Positions 1 through 8,887 are shown, counted from the stretch's first letter. The stretch is DNA of 64,000 bases from Clostridium sp. 28_17 (GCA_001916065.1 MNRS01000016.1:1-64000); one strand, 5' to 3'. Translations and numbers: made by a program. The notes: generated by a model from the sequence alone, not told the origin.

Positions 1-1676
1 ATTATAAATTATCAACAGACTCAACATACAAAAATGCAACAGATACATATACAGCAACAACAGCAAATACAACAAGAACACATACATTTACAGGATTAAC
101 ACAAAATAAAACATATAATGCATATGCAGTAGTATATGATGCAACAGGAAGAACAACACAGTCAACAACAATAAATGTAACAACAGGAACAGTACCAACA
201 GCAAGCGGAGCAACATATACACCAAATACATGGACAAGTGGAAAAGTAACAGTAACACTACCAACAAAGAGCGGATACACAACAGTGTATACAACAAATG
301 GAAAAACACCAACAAAAGATAGTACAAAATATTCAGAAGCATTTACAGTAGGTAATAACTGTACAATTTACTATTTATTTACAGACGGAATTAACATAGG
401 AGGAGCAGGAACAGTAAATATAGGTAATATAGATAAAACAGCACCAACAATAAATTCTGTAACAGAAAATAGCAACACATCAACAGCAAGCACTGCAACA
501 ATTTCAACAAGTGATAACGGAAGGATAGTATCATATGGAATAAGTACAAGTGCAACAACACAACCAACAAACTGGATAGCAACAAATAAAGTTGATTTAA
601 CTAACGTACCGGTAAAAGTAGAAAATGGAGCAACATGGGCGAGAGTATTTTATCATAACAATGTTGAAGGAAGTGTATTATTTGCAAATGAAGCAGAAGC
701 ATTATCAACAAATAGCAGATATAAATTTAGTGTATTAAATAACTTAGAAAATTATAGAAACTCAAGTGGAACATTTGAATTTATGTTACAATATCCAAAT
801 GATACAACACAATATAATAGATGGATACAAAAAGATAATCCGGCAAAAGTAACAGTAGCAAACGGTACAGGAAACGAAACTGCTTCAGGATATAAAGCAG
901 TACATGTAGATTGGACTGGAAATTACTGGGGAGGATTAACTAGATCAACTGCAACAAGTGCATGCTTAATAAATGGTTCTGTAGGACATGGAAATTGGTT
1001 CTATGCAATAGGTGCATACTCAAGATATGACAAAGGAATACCAAGTTATTCTGCAACTGCAACTGCAACGGAACTATGGGCAAGAATAGATAATTTATCG
1101 ACAGAAGGCAAGATATCATTAAATGTAACACTAGGGAATATAACAACAAATGGAACATATTATGCATGGGTAAAAGATGCAGCAGGAAATGTAACATCAA
1201 AGCAATTTACAATATCTAAAGTTGATAAAACGGCACCAACAATAAGTAATTTAACATCAAGTAATACAAATTGGACTTCAGGAAATATAACATTAACGGC
1301 AACAGCAAGTGATACAGAATCAGGATTATATACAGCAAGTCCATATGGATGGAATTCAACAACAACATGGACGAATTCAAATACATTAAATGTAACGAAA
1401 AATGGAACATATACAGTAAATGTAAGAAATGCAATAGGAAGTATAAATTCAAAATCAATAGTGATAAGTAATATAGATAAGACAGGGCCAACGATAAATA
1501 CTGCATTAACAGGAAGTGGAACGACAAATAGTATAACATTGAATACTGCAATTTCAGATGCGCAATCTGGAGTAAACAAAATAATATGGTATTATAAATT
1601 ATCAACAGACTCAACATACAAAAATGCAACAGATACATATACAGCAACAACAGCAAATACATGCAGAAATATATGA
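1..1676 (+). CDS. Repetitive Ig/Fn3-like surface protein, 5'-truncated fragment (upstream of frameshift)
   Basis: The frame is open from base 3, so the gene starts outside the window. The protein is very rich in Thr, Ser, Asn and Gly and made of repeated beta-sandwich modules: a fibronectin-III-like block (WYYKLSTDSTYKNA ... NAYAVVYDATG) followed by a block with YTTNG-x-x-PT, typical of chitobiase/hexosaminidase C-terminal (CHB_HEX) domains. One module (about residues 70-500 of the visible part) is different and may bind a ligand. The frame ends at TGA 1674-1676 only because about 53 bases present in the sister repeats (compare 71-123) are missing after 1660; coding continues in another frame to 3225. 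It is probably a large secreted adhesin or cell-wall protein. The family assignment is by motif reading only. Confidence 0.75.
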   Translation, partial: YKLSTDSTYKNATDTYTATTANTTRTHTFTGLTQNKTYNAYAVVYDATGRTTQSTTINVTTGTVPTASGATYTPNTWTSGKVTVTLPTKSGYTTVYTTNGKTPTKDSTKYSEAFTVGNNCTIYYLFTDGINIGGAGTVNIGNIDKTAPTINSVTENSNTSTASTATISTSDNGRIVSYGISTSATTQPTNWIATNKVDLTNVPVKVENGATWARVFYHNNVEGSVLFANEAEALSTNSRYKFSVLNNLENYRNSSGTFEFMLQYPNDTTQYNRWIQKDNPAKVTVANGTGNETASGYKAVHVDWTGNYWGGLTRSTATSACLINGSVGHGNWFYAIGAYSRYDKGIPSYSATATATELWARIDNLSTEGKISLNVTLGNITTNGTYYAWVKDAAGNVTSKQFTISKVDKTAPTISNLTSSNTNWTSGNITLTATASDTESGLYTASPYGWNSTTTWTNSNTLNVTKNGTYTVNVRNAIGSINSKSIVISNIDKTGPTINTALTGSGTTNSITLNTAISDAQSGVNKIIWYYKLSTDSTYKNATDTYTATTANTCRNI

Positions 1677-3225
1677 TGCAGTTGGAAATAAAACGACATC
1701 TACAACAATAAATGTAACAACAGGAACAGTACCAACAGCAAGTGGAGCAACATATACACCAACAACATGGACAAGTGGAAAAGTAACAGTCACATTACCA
1801 ACAAAGAGCGGATACACAACAGTGTATACAACAAATGGAACCGCACCAACAAAAAGTAGTACAAAATATACAGGAGCATTTGCAGTAAGTAGCAATTGTA
1901 AAATAAATTACTTATTTACAGATGGAACAAATATTGGTGGAGTAGGAACAGTAAATGTAACGAATATAGATACAGCAAATCCAGTAATTAACACAGCAAT
2001 AACAGGAAGTGGAACAACAAGTACAATAAAATTAAGTATGGCAGTATCAGATACACAATCAGGTGTAAACAAAATAGTTTGGTATTATAAATTATCAACA
2101 GACTCAACATACAAAAATGCAGCAGATACATATACAGCAACAACAGCAAACACAACAAGAACACATACATTTACAGGATTAACACAAAATAAAACATATA
2201 ATGCATATGCGGTAGTATATGATGCAACAGGAAGAACGACTCAGTCAACAACAATAAATGTAACAACAGGAACAGTACCAACAGCAAGTGGAGCAACATA
2301 TACACCAAATACATGGACAAGTGGAAAAGTAACAGTAACACTACCAACAAAGAGTGGATATTCTACATTGTATACAACAAATGGAACAATACCAACATTG
2401 TCAAGTAATCAATATACTTCTGCAATTACTGCAGGTAGTAATAGTACAATATATTATGTATTTAGTGATGGAATAAATATAGGTGGAACAGGAGCAGTTA
2501 ATATAAATAATATAGATAAAATTAAACCAGAAATTAATATATCAAATAATGAAACTTCAAGTTCAGCAATTTTAGAAATAAAAGCAGCTGATAATGTTGG
2601 AGTGAAATCAATTGTGACATCAGGAGGAAAGAATACTATAACAAATGCACAAAATATATCAAGTAAGGAATTAGAATATAATTTAGAATTAACAGATGAT
2701 GGGGAAACTAAGATAACTGTTACAGATATAGCGGGAAATACGGTAGAAAAAAATTATAAATTAAAATTTTTATTTAAACAAAATGATGAAAGAACTGCTG
2801 TAACAGGTGGATGGAAAGAAAATATGTTTTTAAATATATATGGATATATATATAATGTTGGATATACTAAAAATAATGGACTACTTACTATTACAGCAGA
2901 ACCAACAAGTGTAGATCAAGGAAGGTTAGGTACATGGTATACAAATAATTCTATAGATTTTACGGGATATGATACAATAAGAAGTGCAACATGGTTTAAT
3001 AAAAATTCAACTGGATCAGTGGAATTAAGAGTTGGGTATAATTCAGTTGCACAAGATAATATAAATACAATAAAAAAAGATGATGCAAATGGAGGATATT
3101 GGTCAAAATTAACAGCAAATATCTTAGGAAAAGATAAGTCACAAGTAGCTATTGGAACAAATGGAGGAAAGTCTGATTTTGTTCAGATATATTTAGCATG
3201 TATGTATATCTTTGGTTTGAAATAG
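1624..3225 (+). CDS. Repetitive Ig/Fn3-like surface protein, 3' fragment (downstream of frameshift)
   Basis: This continues the preceding gene after the frameshift. The ATG at 1624 lies inside the shifted repeat, has no ribosome binding site and is not a credible start; homologous reading resumes near 1661 (AEIYDAVGNKT). It holds two more Fn3-like/CHB_HEX-like units; the anchor motif recurs at 1591 and 2084, 493 bp apart, or 546 bp (182 codons) once the 53-base gap is restored. The last 240 residues are unique: one more Ig-like domain and a C-terminal domain of about 140 residues ending YIFGLK. No LPXTG motif or C-terminal membrane segment is visible, so anchoring must differ from sortase linkage. 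A strong terminator follows at 3271. Confidence 0.75.
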   Translation: MQQIHIQQQQQIHAEIYDAVGNKTTSTTINVTTGTVPTASGATYTPTTWTSGKVTVTLPTKSGYTTVYTTNGTAPTKSSTKYTGAFAVSSNCKINYLFTDGTNIGGVGTVNVTNIDTANPVINTAITGSGTTSTIKLSMAVSDTQSGVNKIVWYYKLSTDSTYKNAADTYTATTANTTRTHTFTGLTQNKTYNAYAVVYDATGRTTQSTTINVTTGTVPTASGATYTPNTWTSGKVTVTLPTKSGYSTLYTTNGTIPTLSSNQYTSAITAGSNSTIYYVFSDGINIGGTGAVNINNIDKIKPEINISNNETSSSAILEIKAADNVGVKSIVTSGGKNTITNAQNISSKELEYNLELTDDGETKITVTDIAGNTVEKNYKLKFLFKQNDERTAVTGGWKENMFLNIYGYIYNVGYTKNNGLLTITAEPTSVDQGRLGTWYTNNSIDFTGYDTIRSATWFNKNSTGSVELRVGYNSVAQDNINTIKKDDANGGYWSKLTANILGKDKSQVAIGTNGGKSDFVQIYLACMYIFGLK

Positions 3226-3270
3226 ATTATAAGGTATAAGCAGATATTAATTACTTCAAAATAACATTAA

Positions 3271-3308
3271 AATAATAATAACCACCCGTTTTACGGGTGA
3301 TTATTATT
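3271..3308 (+). terminator. Rho-independent terminator after the surface protein gene
   Basis: A GC-rich inner stem CACCCG/CGGGTG around a TTTTA loop is extended by the outer arms AATAATAAT/ATTATTATT with a small bulge. It is followed by TTGTCGGTTTTTG. It lies 45 bp after the stop codon of the surface protein. Confidence 0.8.
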
Positions 3309-3334
3309 TGTCGGTTTTTGTCGAATTTTTCTCC

Positions 3335-3364
3335 TTGACAATCGACATAAAAATGTGGTAATAT
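3335..3364 (+). promoter_or_regulatory. Sigma-A promoter for the DUF4160/DUF2442 pair
   Basis: TTGACA (3335-3340), an 18-bp spacer and TAATAT (3359-3364) form a near-consensus promoter. The predicted transcript start falls inside the inverted repeat at 3369-3396. The next gene starts only at 3561, giving a leader of about 190 nt. Confidence 0.7.
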
Positions 3365-3368
3365 ATGG

Positions 3369-3396
3369 TCATGCAATTAATTAGACAATTGCATGA
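3369..3396. promoter_or_regulatory. 10-bp inverted repeat overlapping the transcription start (candidate operator)
   Basis: TCATGCAATT at 3369-3378 and AATTGCATGA at 3387-3396 are perfect inverted repeats separated by 8 bp, just downstream of the -10 box. The position suits a repressor site. Autoregulation by the encoded pair is an inference. Confidence 0.55.
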
Positions 3397-3446
3397 CTAA
3401 TTTAAAAAAAGATTTAATTCAAGCAACTTAGGGTAGACGAGAATTT

Positions 3447-3490
3447 ATTATTTAATCTAAAAATCTTAAAATTCCAAGATTAGATTAACA
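3447..3490 (+). other. Structured 5' leader upstream of DUF4160 gene
   Basis: Within the leader, TAATCT and ATCTT pair with AAGAT and AGATTA further on (about 3453-3487), giving an interrupted hairpin with an AAAATTCC loop. There is no T-run, so it is not an obvious terminator. I do not recognise a known riboswitch. The rest of 3309-3560 holds only the promoter, operator and AT-rich sequence. Confidence 0.35.
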
Positions 3491-3560
3491 AAATTAAAAA
3501 ATAATTGAAAAGAGGTGAAAAAATTTAAGTAAAGTGTTATAATAAGAAAGGAGGAAATTT

Positions 3561-3818
3561 ATGCCTACAATAAGTATGTTTTATGGTGTAATAATTAGAA
3601 TGTATTACGATGACCATAATCCACCGCATTTTCATGCTTTTTACGGTGATTATAAAGCAATATTTAATTTTGATGGAGAAATATTAGAAGGAACAATGCC
3701 AAGTAGTAAAAAAAAATTAATTATTGCATGGGCACTTATCCATAAGGATGAATTAAATGCAAATTGGCAATTAGCAAAAAATAGTGAGATACTATATAGT
3801 ATAAATCCTCTAAAATAA
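3561..3818 (+). CDS. DUF4160 domain protein
   Basis: This 85-residue protein has the DUF4160 signature: MPTIS-x-FYG at the N-terminus, then IRMYYDDHNPPHFHAFYG and a C-terminal HKDELNANWQLA segment. It starts with an excellent ribosome binding site (AAAGGAGG, 7 nt before ATG). DUF4160 genes usually sit next to DUF2442 genes, as here (15-bp gap), and the pair is often treated as toxin-antitoxin-like, though the biochemical role is not established. The operator-like inverted repeat at its promoter fits autoregulation. Full length for the family. Confidence 0.85.
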   Translation: MPTISMFYGVIIRMYYDDHNPPHFHAFYGDYKAIFNFDGEILEGTMPSSKKKLIIAWALIHKDELNANWQLAKNSEILYSINPLK

Positions 3819-3833
3819 ATAAGGAGATTTGCT

Positions 3834-4076
3834 ATGAAAGAGATTATAAAAGTAGAGCCGTTAAAGGATTATAAACTATTATTAACATTTGATAATAATG
3901 AAAAAAAAATAAAAGATATGAAACCATATTTGAAAAAAGGCATATTTAAAAAACTAAAAGATATAAATATTTTTAATAGTGTTGAAATTAAATATGGCAC
4001 TATTTCATGGGGAGAAGATTTAGATATGTGTGCAGATAGTTTATACGATACAAGTGAAGCAACTGTGGATAATTGA
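3834..4076 (+). CDS. DUF2442 domain protein
   Basis: The 80-residue protein matches DUF2442: an N-terminal strand pattern (VEPLKDYKLLLTFDNNE), a central DMKPYLKKGIFKKLKD block and the characteristic GTISWGEDLDMCADSLY motif. It lies 15 bp downstream of the DUF4160 gene with its own AAGGAG site and is surely co-transcribed. Partnership with DUF4160 in a small two-gene module is known from many genomes; its function, perhaps as the antidote or regulator, is inferred. Confidence 0.85.
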   Translation: MKEIIKVEPLKDYKLLLTFDNNEKKIKDMKPYLKKGIFKKLKDINIFNSVEIKYGTISWGEDLDMCADSLYDTSEATVDN

Positions 4077-4172
4077 TGTAAAAAAGATGTGTGCGGAAAA
4101 ATAAATCTGAAAAATTCAACCGAATAAAAACACAAAAACCAACAAATACTACAAAAGTAGGAGTTGGTTTTT

Positions 4173-5162
4173 ATGTTAGAAGATTACATTTCAAAAAAAG
4201 AAGACACACAAAACAACGAAACAGGACAATTCAATTTTAGAACAGACCTAGCAACAGAAAGAAGGGAAATATATCGAAAAGCAAATAGCATAGAAAATGA
4301 AATAAATGGAATAGAAAGTGAAAAAGAAGAAATAAATGAAAATATAGCAATAGAAAGAGTAAAAATAACAAATGCGGAGGGGCAAAAAGCAATAGGCAAA
4401 CCAATAGGAAACTATATAACAATAGACATAAAAAAATTAAAAATTGCCCAAGATGAAGATATAGAAAAATCGGCAGAAATATTATCAAAAGAATTAACAA
4501 AAATACTAGACTTGCATGTAGACAAACAAGGAGAAATCCTCGTAGTTGGACTTGGAAACATTTATGTAACACCAGACAGTTTAGGACCTAAAGTTGTAAA
4601 TGATATTGAAGTAACAAGACATATAATAAATTATTTACCGCAATATGTCGAAGAAGGAACACGAATGGTAAGTGCAATATCACCTGGGGTTCTAGGAACA
4701 ACTGGAATAGAAACAGTAGAGATTTTAAAGGGAATAGTGGACAATATTCATCCTAAATTAGTAATTGTAATAGATGCATTAGCTTCAAGAAGCATAGAAA
4801 GAATTAGCAGTACTATTCAACTTTCAGATACTGGAATTGTGCCTGGTGCAGGAGTTGGAAACAAGAGGGCAGAGATAAGCATGAAAACATTGGGGATACC
4901 TGTAATAGCAATAGGAATACCAACATGTGTGGAAACGGCAGTGCTTGTAAATGATTGTTTAGACTTATTTATAACAAAATTACAACAAGAAGCAAAATCA
5001 AATGAATATTTGAATGAATTAAAAGAACAGGATAATTATGAAGAAATTAAAGAAGCTTTAATTCCCGGAGATTTTAATTTGATTGTTACTCCAAAAGAAA
5101 TAGATGATTTAATAGAAAATATGACAGAGGTTGTTGCGAAAGGGATTAATATGAGTATGTAA
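4173..5162 (+). CDS. gpr: Germination protease GPR (spore SASP endopeptidase)
   Basis: GPR is made in the forespore as a zymogen and cleaves small acid-soluble spore proteins at germination. The 329-residue product has the family layout: a short propeptide with the FRTDLATERRE segment, then the aspartic-type catalytic core with VVGLGNIYVTPDSLGP and IDALASRSIERI, and GAGVGNKRAEIS. I chose ATG 4173 rather than the in-frame TTG 4164: TTG abuts the GGAG site, whereas ATG 4173 has 9-nt spacing. A forespore sigma-G promoter is expected but I did not identify one. Its presence is the best evidence here for endospore formation. Confidence 0.93.
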   Translation: MLEDYISKKEDTQNNETGQFNFRTDLATERREIYRKANSIENEINGIESEKEEINENIAIERVKITNAEGQKAIGKPIGNYITIDIKKLKIAQDEDIEKSAEILSKELTKILDLHVDKQGEILVVGLGNIYVTPDSLGPKVVNDIEVTRHIINYLPQYVEEGTRMVSAISPGVLGTTGIETVEILKGIVDNIHPKLVIVIDALASRSIERISSTIQLSDTGIVPGAGVGNKRAEISMKTLGIPVIAIGIPTCVETAVLVNDCLDLFITKLQQEAKSNEYLNELKEQDNYEEIKEALIPGDFNLIVTPKEIDDLIENMTEVVAKGINMSM

Positions 5163-5214
5163 AAAATTCAAAAAATGTTTCAATTACAGAGATTGTGAAT
5201 TGTAATTAAAAATT

Positions 5215-5249
5215 AAAAGACCTAAATTATTTTTTAATAAAGGTCTTTT
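5215..5249. terminator. Bidirectional terminator between gpr and ytxC
   Basis: AAAAGACCT at 5215-5223 and AGGTCTTTT at 5241-5249 are perfect 9-bp inverted repeats with A- and T-runs on both flanks. It can serve both convergent genes and overlaps the last codons of ytxC. Confidence 0.7.
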
Positions 5250-6099
5250 TTAAATTTATAGGATTATTTTTATAAATTTTGCATATGCTACAATCAGTAC
5301 AAATTTCAACTCTATTCTCAAAAATAAGAGAAATAGTGTGGATAAATTCATCAATACAATTATCAATAAGATGAATATGAATTTTTTTAGGAACAAGTGT
5401 AAGCAATGTATTCAAAGCATAGTCATTAGAAGAAAAAGAAATATCAGACAAATATTTTGCTTTAAAAATATCATCAGAAACATTAATTTGATTTTTATCC
5501 TTATCCAATAAAGTAGAATTGTTTTTATTATAAATTAAATGAACAACATCACAATTAGAATTTTGCGAATTCACATACATTTTTAAAAGAGAGATAAACT
5601 CCAAATACTCTTTTTCAACAACAAAAGAATTAACTGCTTCATCAACAACATCTTCTAAAATTGTCATATAATTTTTAATACGAAAATTTATAAAACCTGT
5701 TAAAATAATAGATTTATTAGTAATCAAATAATTTTCAAAACTATCAATTAAAAGATTATGTTTTTTATCAAAATACGTATTAAAATCATCAGAAAAGATT
5801 TCATAACAAAGTTCTAAAATATGCTTCATTTCAGTAGAATTGAAATAAAAATAGTTTTTTAACAAAATCATCTTAAGAAAGGATTCTTCTAATTCATCTA
5901 TAACAAGACATGAAAGTATACAAGAAACTTCATGAACAAATTTCTTGTTGTCATTTCCACTATAGTGGATAATTATGTTTTTATAGTTTTTAAATTGATT
6001 TTTTGAAATTGCTACTGGTTTTACTTCGATATAGTCAAGTTCGTTTAGTAGATAATCTAATAGATTTTCGTTATTTGTTTTTATACATATAGATTTCAT
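5227..6099 (-). CDS. ytxC: Putative sporulation protein YtxC
   Basis: The 290-residue protein follows the YtxC family over its length: a central GFINFRIKNYMTILEDVVDEAV block followed by EKEYLEFISLLKMYV and a C-terminal half ending in a Cys-containing CTDCSICKIY segment. YtxC is a soluble protein of unknown activity found in spore-formers and listed as a sporulation gene. The start has a GGGAGAA site. It is convergent with gpr and separated from it by a shared terminator, so two sporulation genes sit side by side. Confidence 0.8.
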   Translation of the reverse strand: MKSICIKTNNENLLDYLLNELDYIEVKPVAISKNQFKNYKNIIIHYSGNDNKKFVHEVSCILSCLVIDELEESFLKMILLKNYFYFNSTEMKHILELCYEIFSDDFNTYFDKKHNLLIDSFENYLITNKSIILTGFINFRIKNYMTILEDVVDEAVNSFVVEKEYLEFISLLKMYVNSQNSNCDVVHLIYNKNNSTLLDKDKNQINVSDDIFKAKYLSDISFSSNDYALNTLLTLVPKKIHIHLIDNCIDEFIHTISLIFENRVEICTDCSICKIYKNNPINLKKTFIKK

Positions 6100-6229
6100 G
6101 AATTTCTCCCTTCTTTTATATTATCTGCTAAACTTTAGAAAGTTATACATTATAGTATGCAAAATAAATAAAATAGTGAGAAGGGTTCAAAAGTAATTAC
6201 AATTTTGGTATATCTCAATCGAAAAAAAA

Positions 6230-6256
6230 GGGATTAAAGAGGTGGCCCTTAATCCC
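6230..6256 (-). repeat. 27-bp GGGATT-type palindromic repeat acting as terminator of the GH57 gene
   Basis: GGGATTAA ... TTAATCCC encloses a divergent core. On the minus strand its length (27 bp) and outer arms match the repeats at 21895, 34006, 37612, 44188 and 49607. It is followed on the minus strand by CTTTTTTTTC, so it looks like a terminator just after the GH57 stop codon. Confidence 0.7.
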
Positions 6257-6262
6257 GAAATT

Positions 6263-7849
6263 TTATTTATAAATTTTATAATCTATATCTGGAAATACGC
6301 AATCCTTTTTAGAAATATCTTTTAAGAAATCTACGTCAATTTCATCATTTTTAATTTGATAATACAATTTAGTAAAACGACCAATGTGGTCCTTGATACG
6401 TTTTTTAGCATAATCAACCATAGTACCATTTGTAATAATAAATAACCAGTCACTACTTTGAGCAAGCAATAATTCTCGTGCACATTGATTCAAAGCCTTT
6501 TTCTGCCATCCTTTGCTATCTGGATATAAATTTGCTAACTCACACATTCTATCACCAGCAACATGTAAATGTTTATGAACGTAGTCGTTTGAAGGGTTTA
6601 GCCATACTTCACTATAACCATTTGCACCCCAACTAGAACGACAAGGGGAAGAAACTTGGATTTCTGGATATTTATCAATATATTCAGATGGTGTAATTAG
6701 TTTGAAATTACAGTCATCATAATAAATTTTCTTAAATAAAATATATAACCAATATGGACCTTCATACCACCAATGACCATAAAGTTCTGCATCATATGGA
6801 CATAAAATGATAGGTGGCTTGTCCATACAAGGAGCCAAGTTAGCAATTTGTTTTGTTCTGCAGTCTAAGAAATGACCTGCTTGTTTTTCTGCAGAGTCTT
6901 TTGCCCATTGTACATCATAATAATCTTTTTGCTCAGTTTTTCCAGTTATTCTATAATATTTTATACCTGTATGAACTCTAACACCGTTATGTGCGATATA
7001 TGGCTTAATGTAGTCATAGTCTGCTTCGTAGCCGATATCACGATAAAACTCTCTATAATTAAAATCACCAGGGTAACCATTTATAGAACTCCAAACTTGT
7101 CTTGATGATTCTATATCACGTCCAAATGCAACAACACCTTCAGGTGAGACAATTGGTGCAAAAGTGCCATAAACAGGAGTTGGATCTGCATATAAAATAC
7201 CATGGGATTCTGTAATTACATATTCAATACCAAATTCTTTTAAATATTTATCTGCTTCTGGAACATAGCCACATTCAGGAAGCCAAATTCCACGTGGTTG
7301 TCTACCAAAATATCTCTTATAAGTTTGAACTCCAACGGCAATTTGTGCTTTAACAGTTTTTTCGTTTACATACAAGATAGGGAAGTAACCATGTGTTGCT
7401 CCACACGTGATAATTTCTAAAACTCCAATATCTTGAAAATGTTTGAATTGACTAATTAAATCACAGTTAAAAACGTCTTTAAATAGATGTAAATCATTAG
7501 AATATCTATCTAAATAATAATGTGATAGTCTGTTTAAACGTTCATTTCCAGCGGTTCTAATAACTTCCTTTTTAGAAAGTTCAATTAATTTTTTTAAATA
7601 ATTAATGTATTTTTTTTGCAATAATTTATTATCTAACATTGAAAGAAGGGGAGGCGTCATAGACATTGTAATTCTAAAATCTACCCCTTCATCAACTAAT
7701 TTTTTGAAATTTGTAAGTAGTGGTATATATGTTTCTGAAATTGCTTCATATAACCATGATTCCTCTAAGTAATCATCACTTTCTGGGTGATGAATAAATG
7801 GAAGATGTGCATGTAATACAAAACTTACATAACCTTTTTTCTCTTGCAT
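6263..7849 (-). CDS. 1,4-alpha-glucan branching enzyme, GH57 family (DUF1957 C-terminal domain)
   Basis: GH57 branching enzymes cut alpha-1,4-glucan and rejoin the piece through alpha-1,6 bonds, here probably in glycogen synthesis. The 528-residue protein starts with the GH57 HAHLPF motif (13-18), has the nucleophile Glu192 in IWLPECGY and the general acid Asp353 in YDAELYGHWWYEG, followed by the DUF1957 helical domain. Length is normal for the family. An AAGGGAG site precedes ATG 7849. It lies downstream of the DUF4912 gene in the same direction, an arrangement common in Clostridia, but the two are separated by a 32-bp palindromic repeat. No glycogen synthase is in the window. Confidence 0.9.
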   Translation of the reverse strand: MQEKKGYVSFVLHAHLPFIHHPESDDYLEESWLYEAISETYIPLLTNFKKLVDEGVDFRITMSMTPPLLSMLDNKLLQKKYINYLKKLIELSKKEVIRTAGNERLNRLSHYYLDRYSNDLHLFKDVFNCDLISQFKHFQDIGVLEIITCGATHGYFPILYVNEKTVKAQIAVGVQTYKRYFGRQPRGIWLPECGYVPEADKYLKEFGIEYVITESHGILYADPTPVYGTFAPIVSPEGVVAFGRDIESSRQVWSSINGYPGDFNYREFYRDIGYEADYDYIKPYIAHNGVRVHTGIKYYRITGKTEQKDYYDVQWAKDSAEKQAGHFLDCRTKQIANLAPCMDKPPIILCPYDAELYGHWWYEGPYWLYILFKKIYYDDCNFKLITPSEYIDKYPEIQVSSPCRSSWGANGYSEVWLNPSNDYVHKHLHVAGDRMCELANLYPDSKGWQKKALNQCARELLLAQSSDWLFIITNGTMVDYAKKRIKDHIGRFTKLYYQIKNDEIDVDFLKDISKKDCVFPDIDYKIYK

Positions 7850-7889
7850 TGTAATTCTCCCTTCGATTATTTGCTAATAATTAAAATTG

Positions 7890-7921
7890 TGAGACAAATT
7901 AGGAATGTCCTACTTGCCTCA
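7890..7921 (-). repeat. 32-bp TGAGRCAA-type palindromic repeat between DUF4912 and GH57 genes
   Basis: On the minus strand, arms TGAGGCAA and TTGTCTCA enclose a 16-bp centre containing AGGACA. The repeat at 21195-21226 has the same total length and the same arms with one difference. The centre matches the GGGACA core of the other repeats at all but one base. It starts at the DUF4912 stop codon. Confidence 0.6.
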
Positions 7922-8755
7922 TTATTTAAATTGTGAAGATGTGTGTGAAGATGGATTTGTTAAATCTTCAATGTTTTCCTCGTTTTTGTATAATTCTTGA
8001 TATAGGTCATATATCTCATAAATTTTACCCATATTTTTGATAAATGATAGTGATGTAAATGGTTTTGCTGTTTCAACATTTGTTTTTACATTTCTGTAAT
8101 AAACCATTTTTTGTGAATTATTAAATAAAATATGGTCATTAGGAGATTCAATTTCGTTTGAAGAACTTACATATATGTAATCTGTTTTTATGTTTTCATT
8201 AACTTGAAAAGGACGTCTACCAAGTTCGATTCTATAATCTGATTTGCTATCATTAACATGTAAATACCAACTATTTGCAAAATCATTTATTTCAACTTCA
8301 AAACTGTAATTTAGTGTGTCGTTATGAATTATTAAGACTGGTCTTGTAGTTTCAAAAAAGTTTTCTCCATAATCTTTTTTGAATTTTTCGATATCATCAT
8401 CAGAAATTTCCCAGTATACAAATAGTGTTTTTGGTGTTTGTGCCAAAACCTTTACAACTGTTTTGTTGTATTTTTGTGGTAGATCATAGTATTCTGTTGG
8501 AAATACTTTTTTTTCAGTCCTTTTCTTTGTAGAAGATTTTTTTGTTGTAACTTTTTTTGTGGTTGCTTTTTTAGCCGTTGTCTTTTTTGTGGCTGTGGTC
8601 TTTTTAGTTGTTGATGTCTTTTTGATTGAAGCCTTTGCAGTTGTGCTTTTTTTAGTTGAAGCATTTGTGTTCGTGGCTTTTTTTGAAGTTTTTTTAGTAG
8701 TTGTGGATTTTTTATTTTCTATTTTTTCTATTTCATCTTTAGATTTTCTTGGCAT
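7922..8755 (-). CDS. DUF4912 protein with histone-H1-like Lys/Thr/Ala-rich N-terminus
   Basis: Residues 10-85 are a low-complexity basic tail of Lys-Thr-Thr-Lys and Lys-Ala units (for example KKTTAKKATTKK), resembling the C-terminal tail of histone H1 and bacterial H1-like proteins. Residues 95-235 form the DUF4912 domain, with LFVYWEISDDD and SWYLHVNDSKSDYRIELGRR. DUF4912 proteins are often encoded beside GH57 branching enzymes, which suggests a carbohydrate-related role. The tail could bind DNA, RNA or a polyanionic polymer; that is inference. A GGAGG site (GGAGGAAAAA) precedes ATG 8755. Confidence 0.82.
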   Translation of the reverse strand: MPRKSKDEIEKIENKKSTTTKKTSKKATNTNASTKKSTTAKASIKKTSTTKKTTATKKTTAKKATTKKVTTKKSSTKKRTEKKVFPTEYYDLPQKYNKTVVKVLAQTPKTLFVYWEISDDDIEKFKKDYGENFFETTRPVLIIHNDTLNYSFEVEINDFANSWYLHVNDSKSDYRIELGRRPFQVNENIKTDYIYVSSSNEIESPNDHILFNNSQKMVYYRNVKTNVETAKPFTSLSFIKNMGKIYEIYDLYQELYKNEENIEDLTNPSSHTSSQFK

Positions 8756-8887
8756 TTTTTCCTCCTATGTAATCTCTATTTTTCTTCTATATATACTATA
8801 CTAAAATTCAAATAAATTCAAGTAAAATATCAAAAAAATAAAATAAAATTTATATAAATAAATTTCTTCAAATTTGCTAATTTTTAT

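Noticed and set aside
1674..1676. TGA as a recoded (Trp) codon in the surface protein
   Set aside because: TGG is used for Trp throughout, and the downstream frame is shifted, so reading through TGA would not rejoin the repeat.
391..2170. Leu/Val-rich minus-strand ORFs opposite the repetitive surface gene
   Set aside because: They arise from ACA/GCA-rich codons read backwards, lack start sites and repeat with the gene; they are shadows.
8452..8804. Repeat-rich ORFs overlapping the Lys/Thr tail of the DUF4912 gene
   Set aside because: Low-complexity codons give long open shadows in other frames; the DUF4912 frame has the ribosome site and a conserved domain.
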